Of a stretch of 64,000 bases of DNA, positions 10,526 through 24,200 are shown in pieces (position 1 is the first letter of the stretch; each line of letters opens with the position of its first letter). Below the pieces are notes generated by a model, which saw nothing but the letters and a program-made list of their open reading frames with translations, searched no databases and was not told the origin of the DNA. The position numbers and the translations under genes were made by a program. This DNA is from Gambelia wislizenii (Eukaryota; Chordata; Lepidosauria; Squamata; Crotaphytidae). The stretch is from contig JAUMIR010000012.1 of NCBI GenBank assembly GCA_030847615.1, positions 811,001 to 875,000 on the forward strand, given 5' to 3'.

Positions 10526-13500
10526 ATGTGTGCAGAGAAGATGGAAGTGGGGGCACCATCGCCAGCCGAGAGGCTGAGCGGGCAGGCGGCCCCTTCCTCT
10601 GGGGTCAGCCGACGGATCTCCGTCAGTGAATTCTCCTGCCACTGCTGCTACGATATTCTTGTCGACCCCACCACCTTGAACTGTGGGCACAGCTTCTGCA
10701 GGCATTGCCTGGCCTTGTGGTGGGCAGCCTCCAAGAAGAACGAATGCCCGGAATGCCGGGAAAAGTGGGAAGGGTTCCCCAAGGTCAACATCCTCCTCAG
10801 GTGATTGGGGCACTGTTCTGCACAAACGTGGTCTCTCATTTCACCTAGCCAGTTGTTGGGGGGGGGATGTTGCTTTGAACGTAGCTTAGAAACACCTGGA
10901 GGGCCACAGGTCCTGCTTCCTTCTCCAGTGATGGCCATGACTGCAAAGAAATCTTGAAAAAGCAGTTTGCTCTTTCTGGTTTAGGGACGCCATTGAGAAG
11001 CTGTTTCCAGATGCTATCGAGCAGCGGAAAGAGGACATCCGGCAAAACCCAGATGCATCTGACAGCCTTGCTGCCTTTCAGAAATACGGGACTGAGCAGA
11101 CGCCTGCGGTGCCCAACACAGGAAGGATCAATCCTCGAGGAGGAGGGTTTTTCTCTGGAGTTCTGACGGCGTTGACATGTGTGGCAGTATGTTTTTCATT
11201 CCCCTCCCCAACAACTCAACCTTAGAGACATTACTCTGGTGTTGCATGATGGTTTTTTTTCTGAACATGACTTTTTCAAGAGTGGCAGTCTCAGCAGATC
11301 TAACCTGGTTAAGGAACCCCTTGAATTGGCCCTTCCCCTCGAGAGAGATTTTGGACCCCTAAGAAGGGCTCCTTTTAAACTTTCCGTCATTTTTATTATA
11401 ATTTTCTGTCTTTTGTCAGCCAGGTTAAGTGGGTGGGGGGGAACTGGGAATATGGTGAGGTATAAATAAAAAGGTGGGCTGGACAATGGTAGCCAACTGT
11501 TTGACCGAATTGTTTCGGTCTTCTCAATCCTTATGGGTGGCTCCTTTCTCTCCAGAATGCTTGCGTTGTGGACAGGTCCTCGGTGGGGCTGAGAGAAGGA
11601 GGAGAGGGTGGGCCCCAGCTTCCTTTTATCTCTTGCAGCCTCTTGTCTCCAAAGAACCTGCTTGAGCTTAAAGGGCACCCAGAGATGAGCAAAATGGTGG
11701 CCAGACATTGGACAGGTGTGAGGTGCATGGATGTTTCTGAACATTCTGTGTGTTCACACTTTCTTGCCATTCTTCCTCTGTTCAAAGTTCTTCCATCATC
11801 TCAGCAGCCTTGTGGGGTGTGCCATTCTGTGAGAGAAATGGCTTTCTCAGGGTGATTCCTGGGAGTATCCTTGGCTGTACGCGGGATTTAAACCCAAGCA
11901 TTTATTTTATTCTGTTCTCTATCTTCCTTTTCTCCCACTAATTGGACTCAAAAGCTGTGGTTGCGGTGCTAGTCTGTAGCTTTCCTCCAGCCCACCCAAA
12001 GTGCTTTTCTCGTACATGAACGACTACAGCCCTCTTGTTCTCTACCTGCTCTCTTGACTCAAACTCTCTTGCCTGCTTTCTAGGTGGTTTTACTTGGCTA
12101 TCACTGGAGCAGCCGGGAGTCAGAAGATGACCTCCTGGTCCACAAGCCTGTTGCCAAGTGGACGGCGGAGGAGGTGATCCACTGGTTGGGACAACTGGGC
12201 CCTTGGACGTCCCTCTACAAGGAGAGGTTTTTACTCGAGAGAGTCAACGGAAGGTGAGGAGGATCCTCGTCGTGACGCTAAGAGTGAAACATGAGAGCAA
12301 GGGGAGTTCTGTTCTATGTAGCACCATGTTTATCAAAGATTTTATGTCCCTCAGGTGATAAGAACATTGGGGGAAAAGTGGTTTGTGTCCAAGTAAGTTT
12401 CAACCCATTAGTTTGCTTCTTGGTCATAGACACCCCCTGCCCACCCCCACCTTGCTAGGTGTCTTGCTAGGCACGCGTTCCAGCTCTAGAGTAGACGCAG
12501 ATGCTTTGGTTTTGATGAGGATGTCCGTGGCTTCTTGCGCGTGATTCCCACTGGCCTCGCTGGTGCTGCTGATGCCTAGCCTTGGCAGCTCCGTGCAGCT
12601 TGGCCATCCGGCGGGACGCATCGGTCTCCCGTAACAGCGGGTGGCTTATTTTGCAGGCTCCTCCTCATGCTCACAGATGAGGACCTTGCCAGGGCTCCTT
12701 ACCACGTGGAGAACGGCAGTCACAGAAAAGCCATCACGATGGAGCTGGAGCGTGTGAAGACGCTGGGGGTCAAGCCGCCACAGAACCTTTGGGAGTACAA
12801 GGTGGGTGGGGGATGAGAAGAAGCCCCTTCCCACCAGGATCCCATGGCCTGCGTCCTGTTAGTGCCATATGAAGGCGTAAGTCCACCTTATGCCTGTGTA
12901 GGGCTTGGTTGGTTGTTGTGGACGCTGGCATTCTCCCCCTCCCTCAAGTGACCAAAGAGTCCCCTTCTAGGCTCATAGTTCAGCTGCTGCCGCCCCCCAC
13001 TCCGCCATTCCGTGGCTGGTGGAGAGTGTGGGCATTGCAGGAACCATCCTGCTGTGTCCCCATAACCAGATGGTGAATGATTACATCCATCCCCTTTGGC
13101 CTCTAGAGGAGCCTGATGGATCTCAGTGGATGATGTGGTGTCCTGTCACACTGCACTGTTGCGGTGCTATGGTTCCACTTTAACTCCCACGACAATATTC
13201 TGTGGAATTCTGGGGCCTGTTGCTTAGTGAGGCCTAAGAGCTCTCTGGCTGAGGAAGCTAAAGCCCCTCCCTGAACTGCCAATCCCAGGAGCCCATAGGA
13301 TGTTCCCATGGCAGCTAAAGAGAAAGACAGTGCTATAACAGCTTAGTGTGATGGGGCATGTAATCGTTTCACATCCGGCTACGGAGACATAGCCAGAAGC
13401 TTTTCTGACCCTGCTCCTTCCACTCTCCACCAGCCTCTGAGTGGCCATTGTGGGGGTGCAATGGCTAAATGGTGAGTCTGGGGGTTGAGAGGCGAGATTT

Positions 13501-16297
13501 GACCTAGTTCTGCCTGCAGAACTATCCTGCTACACTGTGGCCCTCTGGATCTCTGAGCCATGTTGGCTGTCTGTGTGAATTTCAGTGGGCCTTGCACAGA
13601 ATTATTGCCTCACAGATTGTGCCGTGGAGGAGGGTGGTAGATCCATTTCCTGTCTCCCCATCAACCCCCCCCCCCCCGTTATGCTGCATCCTCTTGTTTG
13701 AAGCCGCAAAATGGAAAGAGGACTCTTCTGTCGATCAGGTGGGGCTTAGCTGACCTGGCCTTAATATGGTCCCATGGTGATCTCTTTCTTATCGCTCGTG
13801 AGAAGCCACAGGGTGGAGACAGGAATCCATGTTTCTTTCTGGCAGAAGCCCTCTTGCCTTAGCTTGGCCTCCTCTTTCCCGCTCTGTGTTAAGTTTCACT
13901 CAGTGCACTCTTTCCCGTCACGTTTCAGGCCGTCCATCCCGGGAAGTCCTTGTTCCTCCTCTATGCCTTGAAGAGCTCCCCGCGGCTCACCATGCTGTAC
14001 CTCTACTTGTTTGACTACACGGATGTCTTCCTCCCCTTCATCCACACCATCTGCCCCGTGCAGGAGGAGGAGTTTGAAGACATCATTGCCAAGCTACTGG
14101 TGAGTGTTCAGAACCAGGCCGAGGGGCCTCCCAGGTGGGAAGGGGGTTTGTGGGGTGACGGTGTGGTACTTTGAAGGGTAAATCACAGGTGATTATTGGG
14201 TGAAAGCAGCACCAGAAATCACCCAGGGAAGAAAACCCTGACTTCTCAGTTGCTTTTGGAGTGCGCAAGGTCTTTCCTGGTCTGCCCAGGCAGAGGCAAG
14301 GAAAGACTTCTCTGACGCCGGCTTTTTTAATGAATAGGACACAGGTGCTTAGAGAATGTTGCTTAGCAGGGTATGTTTAGTTTGGAGAAGAAGGTTGAGA
14401 GGTGACATGATGTCATACTGAGGATGGATCAAGCTTGTTTTTTGCTGCTCCAGAGACTAGGACATGGAGTAATGGACTCAGACTACAGGAAAAGAGACTC
14501 TACCTCAACATTAGGAAGACATTCCTGACAGTAAGAGCTGTTCAGGAGTGGACTCTGCTGCTGCCTGGGAGTGTGGTGGAGTCTCCATCTTTGGAGGTTT
14601 ATAAACAGAGTCTGGATGGCCATCTGTTGGGAATGATTTGATGGTGTATTCCTGCATGGCTAAAGGGGGTTGGACTGGATGGCCCTTGAGGTCTCTTCCA
14701 ACTCTATGATTCTATGATTCTTTCTTTATTGGGGGTAGCGGAGAGGTTTTCTTTGCTGACCCCTGGCAGTGGAGGGCTTCTAATACGTAATTGCTCACGG
14801 GGAGGCTTCTTATTGGTCTCCCTTGTTGTAAGACCTCTTGGGACCCTGTCCCGGGAGAAAGATGGGATGTCAGTGATATAAAACAGGGGTGTGGGTGGCA
14901 GCAAGGAGGTTCTGAGGGCAGCCTTTGAACCCTAGACGCCTTGCCGTGCCCTTTCCTAACCAGCGCTCTCTCCGCAGGACCTGAAGGAGCCGGCCTGGAA
15001 GCAGTGGCGAGAATTCTTCGTCAAGTACTTTTTCTTGCCCTACCAGCTGATTGCCGAGTTTGCCTGGGACTGGCTGGAGGTGCATTACTGGACTTCCCGC
15101 TTCATCATTGTCAACGCCATGCTGCTCTCTGTGCTGGAGCTCTTCTCCTTCTGGAGGCTGTGGTCAAGAAGGGAGTTGAGGTAAGTCCCTGCCAGGCCCC
15201 CCTTCCTCTCGCCTGCCTGGAGTACCCCCTGCAGGCAAACGTGTTTGCTCGGTGGGTGCAGAGTTACCTGCTCTATAACTATTTTAAAAACCAAAACAAG
15301 GCATTTCTGGCTGCTCCTCTGGATATGATCTCTTGCTCTTTTTGCTAAAATCAAAGAGAAGAATGTGTACTGAATGCACCTATGGCAGTGTTACTTTTCC
15401 GTCTCCTGGGTGTGACCCTCCCTGCCTGTTTCTGCTCTGAAAAGTAAGGGGAGATTTACTGTCCAGTTGCTGCGGGACAACTCCTCTTTCTTTTAGTGGT
15501 ATTTTATGAGATCCAGTACAGTGTGGTGGATGGGATGTTGGATTAGGACTCCAGAGACTAGGATTCAAATCCCTGTTTGCTCAGCCATGGGAAACCCACT
15601 GGGTGATCTTGATCAAGTCACACTCTCTCAGCCCCAGAGGAAGCCAGTGGGGGCAAACTCCTCTGAAGGAATCTGGCCTGGAAAGCCTTTGAAGGCCAGC
15701 ATGGTGTAGATTAGGGCTCTGGGAGATCGGGGTTCAAATCTCCACATGGGCCTGGAAACCCACTGGACGGCCTTGGACAAGTCCCACTCTCTCAGCCTCA
15801 GAGTGAGACGGTGGTGGCAGACCTCTGAAGAGTGCTTGCCAAGAAAACCCTGTGATAGGTTTGCGTTAGTGTCGCTGTGTGTCAGAAACGACTGGAAGCC
15901 ACACAATTAGAGCTGTGGCAGTTTGGTCCAGCTGGGCAATGGCCGTGCTCACTTTGCCTGACCTGTGGCAAGGAGGTCTGAGCCTGTAGGCTACAAAATG
16001 CAGGGCAAATTTACAGGAGAGAAGAAATGGGGGATTGGGGGCACCCAGAGGCCAAGGCCAAGGAGCCGTCAGGCACCTCAGCTGCTGTCTTTCTCTCCCT
16101 CCAGAACGATTCCTCACCGGATGTGGAACCATTTCTGGAAGGTGTCGACCCAGGGATTCCTCATGGCCGTTTTCTGGCCCGTTATTCCTCAGTTTGTCTG
16201 CAACTGCCTCTTCTACTGGGCCCTGTACTTCAACCCCATCATAAACATTGACCTTGTGGTGAAGGAGGTGCGGCGCTTGGAGACACAAGTCCTTTGA
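10526..16297 (+). CDS. BFAR: Bifunctional apoptosis regulator (RING-SAM-transmembrane)
   Basis: Seven coding exons join in frame: 10526-10800, 10985-11186, 12084-12253, 12657-12801, 13929-14099, 14978-15180 and 16105-16297. All have GT-AG borders and give 452 aa (human about 450). BFAR is a membrane E3 ligase-type scaffold of ER/mitochondrial membranes that links death-receptor and Bcl-2 pathways. In order: a short divergent N-terminus; a C3HC4 RING (residues about 38-82, with CGHSFCRHC and CPECREKW); a transmembrane segment about 147-167 (GVLTALTCVAVVLLGYHW); a SAM domain about 185-255 (WTAEEVIHWLGQLGPW); and C-terminal transmembrane helices containing FLPYQLIAEFAWDWLEVHYW and CNCLFYWALYFNPIINIDLV. 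The exon starting at 10466 carries a leader with a five-codon upstream ORF at 10474. A second ATG at 10541 could also serve as the start. All domains and splice phases are intact, so the gene looks functional. Confidence 0.96.
13120..13365. mobile_element. Palindromic hAT-like MITE in BFAR intron
   Basis: Inverted arms meet near 13245: GTTCCACTTTAACTCCCACG is mirrored by CATGGCAGCTAAAGAGAAAG, with CTAAAGCCCC and CAATCCCAGGAGCCCATAGG between. The same general family as 23910-24112 and 25445-25677. Confidence 0.6.
14377..14722 (+). mobile_element. CR1 LINE 3' end, about 345 bp
   Basis: Contains AGAAGGTTGAGAGGTGACAT through GGAGGTTTATAAACAGAGTC and ends CTCTATGATTCTATGATTCT, the CR1 terminal repeat. 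In BFAR intron 6. Confidence 0.93.
15515..15910 (+). mobile_element. Two tandem tRNA-derived SINEs
   Basis: The first copy (15515-15690) and second (15690-15910) each have a degenerate B box (GATTCAAATCC, GTTCAAATCTC), CAGCC-CCACTGG, and CTCTCTCAGCC-C-AGAG. Only the second keeps the 3' part (CCTGTGATAGGTTTGCGTTA, AGTGTCGCTGTGTGTCAGAA). Confidence 0.85.
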
Positions 16298-16386
16298 CGC
16301 GGGGCTCAGGCAACCCTCTTTTTTGTGGTCTGGAGCCCTCTGGCAGCAGGGGAAATGCAACTTATTTTTTCCTTCCTTTCTGTGGA

Positions 16387-16392
16387 AATAAA
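16387..16392 (+). terminator. BFAR: BFAR polyadenylation signal
   Basis: A canonical AATAAA lies 90 bases after the BFAR stop codon, so the main 3' UTR would be about 110 bases long. Longer 3' UTRs are possible but not shown by sequence. Confidence 0.65.
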
Positions 16393-16410
16393 ATGCTGAT
16401 TTTGGAGGGA

Positions 16411-18246
16411 GGAGACCCCCGGGGGGTGGGGGTTAATTTAACGGCATACCTACTGTTTTGGGCAGGTCTTTCCTTTTAAGCAGCAAAGGCTGCGTCTGAT
16501 GAGCTAAGCACTTTTCCTAGAGAGCTGTGATTTTCTTTTTGTGGCAATCAAAAGAGCGGCATTTGGGCTCACCAGAGGTACTATTTTTGTGTTCTGCTTT
16601 CAGCGTATGACAACAGAAGTGTCATGTAGGAAACCTGATAAAATGCCAGGAGTTTGGCGCCTCTTTTCTTCCCTCTGTCTATTTCTGTCTCGTGCCCTGA
16701 GTTTTGTGTTTAAGCACTTGTCTATTCATGGTACTTGCCCCTTTCTAAAAGGGGCTTGAGACCTGATTCGGGCCATCCTTCCCCCTGTCATTTTTGTGTG
16801 TGTGAATGTGAGGCTGTTCCTGTTGCTGTATTAATTTCCTCAGTCCCCTCGCCAACCACGAAAACCGTTTTTAAAGAACAACAGCACTGTCCTGCATGTA
16901 AATCCCGACAATGACATGGTGGGTTTTGCATACAGACATATAAAAACCGCTGCTGGTGTTGCCATTGGTTAAAAGTATGCCAAAACCAAGATTACCTTTG
17001 TTTTAAATGCAGTGTCCCTATATATAATGAAATTTGAGTCTACGTTTGTATTAATCTTCCGATTTGCATATGAACATTTTTAAGAATTAAAAAAAAGATT
17101 TTTTTCTAATATTCATTAGCAGTATTATTATTTTTTATCATACATTGGTCTCCTGCCCCTCCTGTTGTTTGCCTCACAACAGCCCTGTGAGGTAGGCAAG
17201 GCCTGAGCAAAGGTGGCTGGCCACAGGTTACACCAGTAGTGTTTGTGGCCAGGTGGAGATTTGTAGCCAAGCTGCCTTGACTCAGGCTGCAGATCTGCTC
17301 GGGCTGCTGCTATTTCTTCCAGCTTCCCCATTGCGCCTCAGTGGCATGAACTGGTTCTGAGCTACATTACCCGGGGGTCATGTTTCACCATCTGTCAGAA
17401 ACTGGCCTATGGCCTGGGTGCATAAGGCACACAGAGATGGCTTGGACCTTTTGTTGGGCCCCTTCTGGCTGCTGCTCGGTAGAGCAGAAGGCAATAGAAA
17501 AAGGAGGAGAGGTGGGCTGAGGCACTCAGGTTAGGCAGGGAGGCTGCCCTGAGTTTGCAGGACCTGAGCAGGGATCTTGGAGGCCTCTCATTTGGAGGCT
17601 TGCTATAAGTCAGAGTCAGCTTGACGGCAAATAACGACAATAACAACATGGTGAGGCTGTGGTATTTGGGATATATCATGAAGTGAGACAACTTACTGGA
17701 AAAGACAATCATGCTGGGGAAAGCAGAAGGCAGTCGGCAGAGAGGAAGACTGTGTTCCAGGTGGGTTGATTCAATTAAGGAAGCGCCGGCTGCTGCCCTG
17801 AGTTTGCAAGACCTGAGCCGGGGGGTGGATGCCCAGAGATGTTGGAGAGTCACCAGAAGTCAGAGTTGACTTCACAGCAAATAGCAACAAGGCAGCCCTT
17901 TCTGGAGAAGGCTTGGTTCTTGGAAGGAGAAGGAACGGCTCACTTGCTAAATTGAAATGGGAGGCACTGAATTTGGAATCGCGGCAGGGGAGGGGGGCAA
18001 TTCATCAAGACTCAGCTAGAGGGGTTGGTGAGAGCCAGCCGCCCTTTGTGCATCCAGGGGGTCTTGCCCACACCCCTCGCCAGCCCTCCATGGGGGTAGG
18101 ATGGCTCTTACAATTCCAGGTTCAAAGAACAGCTGGGCTGGGGTTGGGTCTTGGCTGGGAGAAATGTATCGCCCCTTCTCCCTGTCTTTTCAAGTCCCAG
18201 GTCCACAAAAGGTGGTCCTCCCTGCCCCGCTCTGCCGTCCTCTGTC
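16411..18246. other. Intergenic between convergent BFAR and PLA2G10
   Basis: Contents: unassigned unique sequence (16411-17090), a weak inverted L2-like piece near 17160-17200, and an RTE-like LINE 3' end (about 17400-17890). No coding exon was recognised. Overlapping ORFs near 17829-18401 are shadows of PLA2G10 exon 4 and repeats. Confidence 0.6.
17400..17890 (+). mobile_element. RTE-like LINE 3' region
   Basis: Contains ATCATGCTGGGGAAAGCAGA, AGAGGAAGACTGTGTTCCAG and the endings AGTCAGAGTTGACTTCACAG and AGTCAGAGTCAGCTTGACGG. The same phrase order appears after the RTE-type ORF relic at 29012-29430. Confidence 0.55.
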
Positions 18247-21200
18247 CTAGTCGTCCTTACAGTCTGGGCTGTGGCTCCCACACAACATCTCCGGCCAGAA
18301 GACATATTTGGTCTGGTAGGGGGCTTTGGCCAGGCATTGGGCCGCTTCCTGGTCGCACTCGCAAACCAGCTTCTGGCACTTGTCGTCTATGTCGTCTGTG
18401 AAAAGAAAGCAAGAGGCTCAGACACGAGGAAGCCAAGCTAACCTGTCTGAGGCCAGATGGGCAACTAGGAGGGCAGGCTGTGTCCCCCAACCCTCGATCC
18501 CCGTAGTCCACAGGGGTGCATTTTCAGCAGGAAATGTGGCCTGGGGGTGACCAAAAACTCATTTCTGGTGCTCTTTTGGTGTATTTAGGGCCAATTTGAA
18601 CCATTCTTTGTTTCGTGCTGTTTGGTTGGAGGGGGGAAGCATGGGGCATGAATAATGCCAAATCACAGCATTATAAGTTGGTCTTGTAGTTCTTGGGCCA
18701 ATTCCAGGGTCATTTTTGCCCCAAATTTAAAATAAAAAGGGGGAGGGCTCCAGAAGAAAATTCCCTCCCCCCTCAGTCCGTTCCCAGCCATCATATCTTT
18801 TCCCAGGTGGATGCAAAATATGTCCTTTCGTACAACTAACAAGGACTCGCAAGCCCATCTGCCTGGCTAGCAAAGTCCCAGCCCCCCCCCCCCGTGCTCA
18901 CCACACTTGGCCTTGTTGTCCTTGCACTCCCAGGTGTAGCTCCCCGTCTTGGGGGCACAGCCTTCCTCTTCCGCTTTGGCGTAGCAGCAGTCATGTCGGA
19001 AGCAGCACCTGTGCAGCACCAGGAGAGATGGTTTTAATGGGGTGCCCGGGCATCATGTGGCTGGGGCAAAGCTTGGCAGTTTGGGGCTGCCGGGAACCAC
19101 ATGTGGAGACCTTCCTTTGCCAACAAGAACACATGGTTTAGATGATAGGGTCATCGTCTCCCCACCACCACCTCCTCCAAGAACCCCTTGCTGAGAGAGG
19201 AGGACTTGGAAAAACAACTCCGGGAGAGTGCAATGCCCAGAATCCCCCTCCTAGCATGGCCCATGGGGATTATGGGAGCTGTGATCCAAAACAAGGTCTC
19301 CCAAGTTCCGGCTAGGCCACCGGGGTGGGGGGGGGGCAGACATTCTGCACTCCATTTCCCATCAGCTCCAGTGTGAAACATCTGGAGGGCAACAGGTGGT
19401 CTTCCCCCATTGAGTTGTAGTCTAGCCCAAACGTCCTGGATCCTTTTGCTTCTAAGCCTGGATTCACCAACTGGTTTTGTCAAGGGAGCTCTTCAGCTCC
19501 GTTGCCATGTTTGTGGAAAGGAGATGCGTGCTTCTCCCTGCTGGAACCCGCTGGATCTGGCCCTTCCCACACACCAGCAGCAGCAGCGGTGCCACGGGTC
19601 TTCTCCATGCAATCATCATCTGGCCCACACTGTGACCACACGGGATTGGGGCCAGCAAGCTGTGTTGGGATTTCTCAATTAAACCGAGACTAGGTCACTT
19701 GACAAGAGAGCCCTTTCCTAACCTCATGGGCGACAGGATCAGGCTATAATTATATCATCTGTCGGCAAGACAATTGCCTGCCTGCCTGAGCTGTGGAAAG
19801 GTATTGATGTAGCAGTTTCAGTGTTGGACTAGGACTATGGTGACCAGGGTTCGAATCTCCCCTCAGCCATGGAAACTCACTGGGTGACCTTGGTCAGGCC
19901 ATTCTCAGCCCTCAGAAAGCCCTGGGATGGGGTTGGTCATAGGGTCACCATAAGTCAGAAGCAACTTGAAGGCAAATAACAACTAATGACTCCTGCCATC
20001 GCCTAACCAATGTGTCCAAATAATTTCTCCACTTTGTGCTATGCCCATTTTGAGTGGATCTATATTTCTGCAAGGGGGGTTGATATAAGAAGCCTTCATG
20101 CTAAATTCTTTAACTTCATTGACCTTTGACTTTGTAAATTATATGCTGTGGTGGAGCTGGTGTTGTGTTGTTGAGAATGTGGGTGTGGTGGCAATTTCCT
20201 GCTCCTAAGGATGTTTCTGTTGTCTGAGTTTTCTGCATTCTGATAGCAACTGACCTGATAAAATTCGGCCAACAAACCTCTGTCTGTTTCTTTTCAATCA
20301 AGCCATCTGTCCATTTATACTCACCAAAAGTAGTGCTCAGGACAGTTTACAGAATAAAAAGGGTTACAAGTAAAAACATATTCTTTATCAAAAGCATACC
20401 AAAAAAGATTAAATTAATATTAAACTAACTATAGAACTTAAACCAAACAAAACATACATTTAAAAGCATACAGTACAGTACAAAGATGGAACCCATGATA
20501 TAAAATCCATGATATCTCCTGCCTTTCTTTCTTTCAAAGCAGCTTACAACATAAGTTAAAATAGCTAAAACACTACAAAGTACACATTACAAAGGTTTTT
20601 TTTTTAATTAACTAAACCATTTAAAACAATTAAAAACAGGTCTGCATCAGGAACTTGGTTATCTACCAACTTTGCACAGCCTGTGTGTTCCAATGCAATT
20701 CTGGGCTCCAGAAATATTCAGATGTGCTTTAAAATATATACATGGAGAGAAAAGTACTTCTAAAATCTGTAATAACAGTCGTCCCTCCACATTTGTGGGT
20801 TAAGCATTTGTGGACTGCTGCATTTGCCGGCAAATATGCTGCAGCCCTGTATGCAACTGTAAAGATATTTTTCTCTCTAGGCATTTCTAGATCACCCAGC
20901 GCAATTCTTCTGTTGGAAATTGACCATAGAATCACACTGGAGGACCTAGAAATGCCTAGAGAGGTGTTCTCTCAGGTTAAAAAAAAAAAGCATCCTATAT
21001 TTGTGGTTTTTCCACTTTCTCAGGAATTCTGTGCCCCTAACCCCTGCAAAAGTTGAGGGCTGAACGTATATACTTCACTGCAATTCTTTTTTTTAGCATA
21101 AATGTTTTTTTTTAAAAAACTCAACAACTTTCAGCTTAGCGTGAAAACAGAATGGAGGGATACGTGCAGTGGTGGGACGGAGTGGGAAATGATTGATTTT

Positions 21201-24200
21201 TTACCCAACCACTTGTTGTTGTGTGCCTTCAAGTTCTTTCGGACTTAGGGTGGCCTGAAAGTGAACCTATCACAGGGCTTTCTTGGCAAGCTTTGTTCAG
21301 AGGAGGTCTGCCTTTGCCTTCTTCTGAGGCTGAGAGAGTGTGACTTGCCCAAAGTCAGCCAATGGGTCTCCATGGTTGAGCGGGGATTTGAACTCCAACC
21401 ACAACACCATGCTGGCTCTCTTTACCCATCCTAAACCTGACATCAGTTGTAAACTCACAGCGGGGTTTAGATAAACTTCGGTTCCCTTAAGCTGCAATGC
21501 TGCACTTGTTTACCTGGGTGTAAGTCCAAGAGAACTCACCTGGGCTTACTTCTGAGTGGGCATGAATGGGACTGCGGTGTTAGTCCCTGTGCAGGCACAG
21601 ATGCAGCGGACTCAAGGGATAACAGCGGTCAGGATCCAACCGCGTACTTCCATTGGATTTCACTGTTTCCTCTAGAATTGGTTGCACCCCTTCCTCTCAG
21701 TCCTCTCCCCCTGCGTACCCTAAAACCTGTCCTGAAGGGTTATGAAACCCCCTGGAGCAGTTTTTGGGATCCATGGAGAGCTGTGACAGGTGGAAGGAGG
21801 AATTAAAGGCACAATTCATTTTAATTGAATTCACTTCCCCCATCATGATAGTTACATAAATATTTAACAAAACTCCCACGAAATCTTCCTGACTGGGAAC
21901 ATTGACTGTCAACTGAGACGTGCTCAATTCCATGGAGTGTGCAATTATCACATTCACACCTTCATTAACCCACGTTAATGAACTCCTCCCATAATCTGTC
22001 CAATTGTGCCTCCGTTGTTTGTCCGATCCAGCAGGCAGGGCGAGGCTGCAGCCGGGGCGGAAGAGGGGTCACGGGAGGATGGAGAAGGGGCAAAGCAGCA
22101 GTTTTGGGACTGGAGGGGGCACGGTGCCTGGATTTTTCTCCCCTCCAGCCCCCATCTTCCTTCCCCTTGGGCCCAAGGAGAGCAGAATTAAGCACCCCAG
22201 TTCTACAAGAGGCAAAGTCTCCTCCCTCTGGTGCCCCGTTTGCAGGGTGTGACCCAAATGAGTGGGCTCTGGCTGCATCAGATCCAAGACCACCACCCCG
22301 TCACCCCCTTTTAGCCATCACTGCCTTCCCAACAGGGACCCTGGACCTGTTTTTAAGGTAACAGGGGCTCGGCGCTGGCAGGCAGTTTTTTTTCACAGTG
22401 AGGGCAATTGCATGTCCCATCCATTCTTGCTGAAATCCTCCAAGATTAAGATCGCACAAGCACAAGGTATACTCAGCAGTGCACGGCATGGGTTGTGTGT
22501 CACACCCAAGTTTAAGTGTGCACAGGATAGAGGACAGGCAGCCTTTGTTATTCCTGGCCAGGGGTGGTTGTGGTGGCGGCAGCTCAACAGCTTTCTTAAC
22601 ATTTCTCAATCATTTAGTACACTTCTTATTAATGGAATCATAGAGTTGGGAGGGACCACCAGGGCCATCCAGTCGGACCCGCTTTTGCCCTGCAGGAATA
22701 AATAATCAAAGCAATCCCAAGGGATGACCATCCAGTCCCTGCTTAAAAACCTGGAAAGAAGGAGACTCCACCAAACTCAAAGGCAGTGCATTTCAAAAAG
22801 CTCTTACTGTCAGAAAGTTTCTCCTAATGTTATGGTGGAATCTCCTTTCCTGTAGCTTGAACCCACTGCTCCGTGTCCTAGTCTCTGGAGCGACAGAAAA
22901 CAAGCTTGCCCCGTATCCTCAGTGTGACATCCCTTCAAATATTTAAATATGGCTTTCATGTCCCCTCTTAATCTTCTCTTCCCCAGGATAAACATACCCA
23001 TCTCCCAAAGCTGCTCCTCATAGGGCGTAATGGCTTCCAGATAATCCCCGAGCTCTATATATGAGTCTTGGTGGCCCAGTTTTACCAGATCCAGCCATCA
23101 CTGGAGGAAGGAGGACCAGTTCCCAGCTGGCCCACGTCCTGCCTCGTATGAACAGGAAGGTGCCCTGGCTAGCATGGATCCCAGTCCGGAACTGGGGCAA
23201 AAGGTAACCCGGGGAAGATCCTCTGTCCTGTGGGCAAAGAAAGTGGCCAGAGACGGGTGCCATTCTTCGTAGGCTGCAATTAAACTCATAAGTGACGGAG
23301 GTTTTGCTTCTCCAAAAGCTTAAAATACAAGCAGCCGGATGCTCGCAACATTTATCCCACATGAATCCCTATATTTTGGGGCTTTCTTCTAAAAGCTGTT
23401 GTTAAAGGTTATGGTTTCTTTACACACTGGAAAACCAGCGTGGCATTTAAAAAAAACTTTTTTTAAGTTCCAACATGGCAGATTCAGAGGCAGGCAAGAA
23501 CTGGCCTGTCTTTCTTCCTCCTCTCTCCATGATCCACGGCTAACATTTTAAATGTGCAAATGCAGATTGAAGATCTCTTAATGGAGCTGAGTTAGGTTTT
23601 CATGTTAAGAGATGCTCCGTATAGTCTCTTGTCTTTGTGGCAATTTTGGCATGAGCCAAAATATGTATTCTTGCTGATGAATAGTGGGGACATGGGTCTC
23701 TGCAAAGTCCACAAAATTGTGTATTCTTTCTTCAGCGGGGGGAACCAGGAGAGAAGAAAGGGAGTTCTGGGGGTCCCAGGGGCTAAGGGAGCAACTGGAA
23801 ATTAGCTGTGATCCTTCTGCTCACCCCTGCCCTGAGATCTTCCCAGGCATCCAGCTGTTTTTAAAATAATCAAGGTGATGGATCTTACAGTTGTTGTAGT
23901 GTGAATCTCTAGGGGCTAAATCCACACTACACAAATAGTCCAGTTTGAAACTGGATGATTTGCCAGGGCTCCTCCTTCCTATTGAATCCTGGGATTTGTA
24001 GTTTGGTGAGGCACCAGTCCTCTTTGTCAGAGAAGGCTAAAGACCTTGTAAAACTACAAATCCCAGGGTCCAGTTTCAAACTGGATTGTTTGTGTAGTGT
24101 GGATTTGGCCTTTGTCGAAAGCCAAGAGACCTTCGAGTGGACGCCCCTGATGTCTCGGGCTTTTTTCTGCCTGTTCCTTAAGGGTTCCTAGCCTTTGTCT

